64,000 nucleotides of DNA from the NCBI GenBank assembly GCA_965204715.1, contig OZ242009.1, forward strand, positions 3,348,001 through 3,412,000, read 5' to 3'. This stretch comes from CATOSP01 sp965204715 (lineage in GTDB: Bacteria; Chloroflexota; Dehalococcoidia; Lucifugimonadales; UBA3495). The notes under the pieces are model-generated. The model did no database searches. It had not been told where the DNA came from and was given only the letters and a program-made list of their open reading frames with translations. Positions 60,439-64,000 of the stretch are shown piece after piece. Both the position numbers and the translations under genes were made by a program. Numbering within the stretch: the first letter of the stretch is position 1; every line of letters begins with the position of its first letter.

Positions 60439-61758
60439 TTGGCACGCACTCTGCCCCATGGTGACATGGACAAAATTCTATCCCTGGCCAAGCGCCGGGG
60501 GTTCGTCTTCCAGAGCAGCGAGGTCTACGGCGGCCTCGCCTCCACCTGGGACTACGGTCCCCTGGGCGTCGAGTTGAAACGACACGTGCGGGAAGCGTGG
60601 TGGCGTTCCGTGGTGCTGGAACGCGACGACATGGTGGGACTGGATGCGGCCATCCTGATGCATCCCCAGGCCTGGGTGGCCAGCGGCCACGTGGAGAACT
60701 TCTCCGACCCAATGGTCGAGTGCCGCCAGTGCAATCTCCGCTACCGGGCCGACCACGTGGAAAGCGATGTCTGCCCTTCCTGCGGCGGCGAACTGACCGA
60801 CCCGCGCCGCTTCAACCTGATGTTCCGCACCTTCATGGGGCCGGTAGAAGACAGCGCCCACGAGGTCTATTTGAGGCCGGAGACGGCCCAAGGCATTTTC
60901 GTCAACTTCGGCAACGTGCTCAACACCAGCCGGAAGAAGTTGCCCTTCGGCATCGCCCAGATAGGCAAGGCCTTCCGCAACGAGATTACGCCGGGCAACT
61001 TTACCTTCCGTACCCGGGAGTTCGAGCAGATGGAGGTGGAGTTCTTCATCAAGCCCGGCACCAACGGCGAATGGCTGCAACGCTGGGTGGGCACCCGGCT
61101 GGAATGGTACGTGGCCCACGGTATCCGCCGGGACAACCTCCGCCTCCGACAGCATGGCTCCGACGAACTGGCCCACTACGCCAACGATTGCTACGACATC
61201 GAATACCGCTTCCCCTGGGGCTGGGCGGAACTGGAGGGCATCGCCGACCGGACTGACTACGACCTCCGCCAGCACTCCCAGTCCAGCGGGGAGGACCTGA
61301 CCTACTTCGATGACGAGACTCAGACCCGCTACTTCCCCCACGTCATTGAACCCTCCGGCGGTCTGGACCGGGCCGTCCTGGCCTTCTGGCTGGACTCCTA
61401 TGATGAGGAGCCAGACGGCAATGCCACCAGAGTCGTACTGCACCTGAACAGGAAGCTGGCCCCATACACAGTCGCGGTGTTGCCCCTCAGCCGCAACGCC
61501 CGATTGACTCCGACGGCCCGGGAAATCTATGGGCAACTGCGCCGCCACTTCACCGTGCAGTATGACGATGCCCAGAGCATTGGCCGCCGCTACCGCAGGC
61601 AGGACGAGATTGGCACTCCATTCTGCGTCACAGTGGACTTCGATAGCCTGGAAGACCACCAGGTGACTATCCGCGACCGGGACACGATGCACCAAAGCCG
61701 GGTCCCGATAGCCAAGTTAGTGGCCACCCTCCAGGACAAGGTGGACCATGGCTGGTAG
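60439..61758 (+). CDS. glyQS: Glycyl-tRNA synthetase (alpha2 type)
   Basis: 439 residues from TTG 60439, chosen because CAGGAG lies 6-7 nt upstream; the longer frame overlaps the chelatase gene. Class II motifs: SSEVYGGLASTWDYGPLGVE, a four-Cys zinc site (CRQCNLRYRAD and CPSCGGELTDP), LRPETAQGIFVNFGNVLN, KAFRNEITPGNFTFRTREFE and EPSGGLDRAVLAFWLDSY. The C-terminal anticodon-binding domain is present (LAPYTVAVLPLSRNARLTPT). Charges tRNA-Gly. Confidence 0.96.
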   Translation: MARTLPHGDMDKILSLAKRRGFVFQSSEVYGGLASTWDYGPLGVELKRHVREAWWRSVVLERDDMVGLDAAILMHPQAWVASGHVENFSDPMVECRQCNLRYRADHVESDVCPSCGGELTDPRRFNLMFRTFMGPVEDSAHEVYLRPETAQGIFVNFGNVLNTSRKKLPFGIAQIGKAFRNEITPGNFTFRTREFEQMEVEFFIKPGTNGEWLQRWVGTRLEWYVAHGIRRDNLRLRQHGSDELAHYANDCYDIEYRFPWGWAELEGIADRTDYDLRQHSQSSGEDLTYFDDETQTRYFPHVIEPSGGLDRAVLAFWLDSYDEEPDGNATRVVLHLNRKLAPYTVAVLPLSRNARLTPTAREIYGQLRRHFTVQYDDAQSIGRRYRRQDEIGTPFCVTVDFDSLEDHQVTIRDRDTMHQSRVPIAKLVATLQDKVDHGW

Positions 61759-61824
61759 ACCTGGGCATGACCGTCGGGCGGCGCATTCCCATCCGGCGCG
61801 GCTGACCGTCCTCTGCCGTCTCTG

Positions 61825-61854
61825 TTGACACTCACTCCCAGCGCTCAGTATCAT
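61825..61854 (+). promoter_or_regulatory. Promoter of birA
   Basis: TTGACA (61825-61830) and TATCAT (61849-61854) with an 18-nt spacer, about 37 nt before the GTG start at 61891. The overlap with the long open frame argues for the shorter birA start. Confidence 0.6.
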
Positions 61855-61890
61855 CCCGTCGGTTTCCGCAAGATTCCAACCTTCCAGTTC

Positions 61891-62685
61891 GTGAGTAAAG
61901 TGACTTCAAACCCGGTCTCCCAGGCGATACGCAAAGGGATCTTCACCAAGACCATTGGCAAGCGCTTCCTCTACTATCAGGAAGTCGGTTCGACGATGGA
62001 CGATGCCCGCCGCCTGGCCGAAGAAGGCGCAGAAGAGGGCCTGGTGGTCATGGCTGAGCGCCAGACTGCGGGACGGGGAAGATTCGGTAGGAATTGGGTT
62101 TCCGGCTCAGAGAACATTCACCTTTCCGTGCTGTTCCGCCCGGCCTTGGAAGTCCTGCCGGAACTCACCATGATCAGCGCGGTAGCCGTGGTTCGCGCCA
62201 TCCGCAAGACGACTGCCCTGGACCCGCGCATTAAGTGGCCCAACGACGTGCTGGTAGATGGCAGGAAAGTTTCCGGCATCCTTGTGGAAACGGTGGCTGA
62301 GGGCGGCGAGATTTCCTACGCCGTGGTAGGGATAGGAATTAACATCCGCCTCGACACCTCCGGCCATCCCGAAATTTCCGACACAGCGGGTTGTCTTGAC
62401 GACCTGGCAAACGGCCCCGTGGCAAGGGATGAAGTCCTCCGGCAGTTGCTCATCGAACTGGATACACTGTATATACAAGCCCAAGATAGAGGCTCTTCCC
62501 GAGAGGAATGGCAGTCGTTGCTCGACACCATCGGCCAGAGAGTAACGGTCTCATGGCGGGACGAGACTTGGGAAGGGATGGCCGAGGGAGTAGACGACAC
62601 GGGCAACCTGCTGCTTCGGGTGGACAACGGAGAGCTGTTGACCATGACGGCAGGAGACGTGTCACTATCGAGGCAGGCAACCTGA
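61891..62685 (+). CDS. birA: Biotin--[acetyl-CoA-carboxylase] ligase, monofunctional
   Basis: 264 residues from GTG 61891 (a TTG at 61825 coincides with the promoter). It has the catalytic core without an N-terminal helix-turn-helix, so no repressor function is expected. Motifs: QEVGSTMDDARRLAEEGAEE, VVMAERQTAGRGRFGRNWVS with the biotin-binding GRGR loop, IKWPNDVLVDGRKVSGILVE and VVGIGINIRLD. The C-terminal SH3-like part is present (VTVSWRDETWEGMAEGVDD). It attaches biotin to carboxylases. Upstream of the SDR genes. Confidence 0.93.
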   Translation: MSKVTSNPVSQAIRKGIFTKTIGKRFLYYQEVGSTMDDARRLAEEGAEEGLVVMAERQTAGRGRFGRNWVSGSENIHLSVLFRPALEVLPELTMISAVAVVRAIRKTTALDPRIKWPNDVLVDGRKVSGILVETVAEGGEISYAVVGIGINIRLDTSGHPEISDTAGCLDDLANGPVARDEVLRQLLIELDTLYIQAQDRGSSREEWQSLLDTIGQRVTVSWRDETWEGMAEGVDDTGNLLLRVDNGELLTMTAGDVSLSRQAT

Positions 62686-62748
62686 AATGTTTCAGCTTCA
62701 ACCTGAGTACATTCGCACACACTACCGCATACACTACGCGAGGAATAA

Positions 62749-63558
62749 ATGCTAGACCGGCTCAGTATGGAAGGCAGGGTGGTCTTGATTACCGGCGGCG
62801 GCACCGGCCTGGGCCTGGCAATGGTGCGCGCGCTGGCTCGCGCCGGAGCCGACATCTGCATTGCCGGGAGGCGGCAAGCCCCTATCGACTCTGCGGCAGC
62901 CGAGGTCGAAGCCCTGGGAAGAAACTCCCTGGCCATATCCACCGACGTTACCAACTCGACCCAGGTAGACCATCTGGTATCCGCCACCATTGACCATTTC
63001 GGACAGGTCGACGTGCTTATCAACAACGCCGGGGCAGTGCAGGAGAACGTCACCAAGCCCATCTGGGACATTACCGATGCCGAATGGTCCCAGGTGATGG
63101 ACGTGAACCTCACAGGCGCGTTTTACTGCGCCCGAGCCGCAGCAAAGGCGATGTCCGACCGGGGTTCGGGGAAGATCATCAACGTGGCTTCCGGGTTCGG
63201 ACTGAGGGCCGGGCGCGACATTTACATGTACTGTTGCAGCAAGGGCGGCATGATCCAGTTGACCCGCGTTCTTTCCTTCAGCCTAGCCCGGTACGGCATA
63301 ACCGCCAACAGCATAGTCCCTGGATTCATCCCTACCGCCAGCACTGAATCGGATATCCGGGACACTCTGCCCCGGTCGGGCGACTTCCTGCCAACGGGCA
63401 AATTGGGACGGCCCGAGGACCTGGGGCCTCTCGCCGTGTTTTTGTCCTCTCCGGCATCCGACTATATGACCGGGGAAATGTTCATTGCCGATGGCGGCGG
63501 TCTGGCCGGGGGAATCACGCCCACTGGTCACGCTCCGGTCATCCCCCTGGAGGCGTAA
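62749..63558 (+). CDS. Short-chain dehydrogenase/reductase
   Basis: 269 residues from ATG 62749, preceded by GAGGAAT. Classical SDR: VVLITGGGTGLGLAMVRALA (TGxxxGLG), VLINNAGAVQENVT (NNAG), IINVASGFGLRAG (catalytic Ser), YCCSKGGMIQLTRVL (YxxxK) and PGFIPTASTESD. It uses NAD(P); the substrate is unknown. Followed at 2 nt by a second SDR-like gene on the same strand. Confidence 0.93.
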   Translation: MLDRLSMEGRVVLITGGGTGLGLAMVRALARAGADICIAGRRQAPIDSAAAEVEALGRNSLAISTDVTNSTQVDHLVSATIDHFGQVDVLINNAGAVQENVTKPIWDITDAEWSQVMDVNLTGAFYCARAAAKAMSDRGSGKIINVASGFGLRAGRDIYMYCCSKGGMIQLTRVLSFSLARYGITANSIVPGFIPTASTESDIRDTLPRSGDFLPTGKLGRPEDLGPLAVFLSSPASDYMTGEMFIADGGGLAGGITPTGHAPVIPLEA

Positions 63559-63559
63559 A

Positions 63560-64000
63560 ATGCCCCTACTCCCTGAGTACAGACTCTCTGGCAGGGTGGC
63601 CCTCCTGAACACTACTGGCGGTGATGAAGCGCCGGCGCTGGCCCAGGCCCTGTCCGAGGCAGGTGCAGCGGTATTCGCCATCGCCCGCAGCCGGGCCCGG
63701 CTCGACGCCATTGCCGATGCCCTTGCCGGGACATCACCCGGCCTGATGGGCGGCGCGGCGGCGGATGTGTCCACCGCGGACGGCGTGGACCGCGCAATGG
63801 AAGCCTTCAGCAGCCACAACGTTCCGGCGGACATCCTGGTCAACGACGCCCGGAGCATGTTCGCCCGGCCTCTCGACGAGATTAGCCCGGAAGAATGGGA
63901 CGCGGTCCAGTCGCGCAATCTGCGGGCGACCTTTCTGCTCACCCAGCGGGTGGGCCGCGGAATGGTGGCCCGCCAGTATGGCCGAATCGTCAACGTAATT
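63560..64000 (+). CDS. SDR-like protein with degenerate motifs (cut by window end)
   Basis: The first 147 residues are in the window. The overall fold matches an SDR (GRVALLNTTGG start, DILVNDARSMFARPLDEISP, EEWDAVQSRNLRATFLLTQR). However, the glycine motif TGxxxGxG is broken (NTTGGDEAPALA) and NNAG is replaced by NDAR. ATG 63560 sits 2 nt after the preceding stop. It may be a non-catalytic partner of the intact SDR upstream or an enzyme with altered cofactor use. Catalytic Ser/Tyr/Lys would lie beyond the window. Confidence 0.75.
   Translation, partial: MPLLPEYRLSGRVALLNTTGGDEAPALAQALSEAGAAVFAIARSRARLDAIADALAGTSPGLMGGAAADVSTADGVDRAMEAFSSHNVPADILVNDARSMFARPLDEISPEEWDAVQSRNLRATFLLTQRVGRGMVARQYGRIVNVI

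Noticed and set aside
60478..61695. Long open frame antisense to glyQS
   Set aside because: Shadow of a certain gene; translation is repetitive Val/Gly/Ala-rich with no recognisable motif.
1..64000. tRNA, rRNA, CRISPR arrays, insertion sequences, attachment sites or replication origin
   Set aside because: No cloverleaf-type tRNA with the GTTCGAATC-like box, no direct-repeat spacer pattern, no transposase and no DnaA-box cluster was recognised by eye; a covariance-model scan would be needed to exclude small ones.

Overview
The window is one contiguous, gene-dense, GC-rich bacterial chromosome segment with no rRNA, tRNA, CRISPR array, insertion sequence or prophage that I could see. Gene content points to a deep-branching Chloroflexota lineage, Dehalococcoidia/SAR202-like. 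The hints are a CobN plus ChlI/ChlD-fusion chelatase locus with CbtAB, a long insertion in ribosomal protein S12, zinc-type S14 and L36, and many amidohydrolase, acyl-CoA dehydrogenase and SDR genes. This placement is an inference. Translation starts are often TTG or GTG, and sigma70-like promoters (TTGACA with a 17-18 nt spacer) are easy to recognise.

Layout. (1) 1-3 kb: the 5' end of a Gfo/Idh/MocA oxidoreductase and an NHL beta-propeller on the minus strand, then a plus-strand pair made of a UGSC-family selenoprotein (in-frame TGA at 1563 followed by a bacterial SECIS hairpin) and a conserved partner protein. (2) 3-10.7 kb: an MFS exporter, then a minus-strand signalling and stress block: a UspA-cyclic-nucleotide-binding fusion, a monooxygenase-like protein, a 65-residue protein, a second UspA, a receiver-only protein, and a NarL/DosR-type two-component pair. 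The 720 bp non-coding stretch inside this block is rich in palindromes. (3) 10.9-22.4 kb: catabolic genes, including a hydantoinase-like enzyme, an amidohydrolase, an esterase, an epimerase, a YHS protein, two acyl-CoA dehydrogenases and a one-chain ETF beta-alpha fusion coupled to nicotinate phosphoribosyltransferase. (4) 22.7-30.3 kb: a SAM-I riboswitch with its terminator, followed by mtnA, an MTA phosphorylase, a rhodanese, ahcY, metK, a deiodinase-like selenoprotein (in-frame TGA at 28415 with a SECIS hairpin) and a phosphohexomutase. (5) 51.2-30.3 kb, minus strand: the str-S10-spc-alpha ribosomal superoperon from rpsL to rpsI, with fusA, secY, adk, map, infA, rpoA and truA but no tuf. 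Several members carry unusual acidic or low-complexity extensions. (6) 51.3-60.3 kb: a cobalamin riboswitch with alternative terminator pairings, then cbiE, cobN, an unknown gene, cbtB, cbtA and a ChlI-ChlD chelatase. (7) 60.4-64 kb: glycyl-tRNA synthetase, biotin protein ligase, an SDR and a partial, degenerate SDR-like gene cut by the window end.

How the parts work together. Two selenoproteins imply a selenocysteine decoding system elsewhere in the genome; none of its genes is in this window. The SAM riboswitch probably gates the methyl cycle (metK, ahcY) and methylthioadenosine salvage (mtnA, MTA phosphorylase), and may also govern the deiodinase-like protein downstream. The cobalamin riboswitch probably gates cobalt uptake (CbtAB) and cobalt insertion (CobN with ChlI/D). 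The kinase/regulator pair beside two UspA genes and a receiver-only protein resembles a dormancy or redox regulon.
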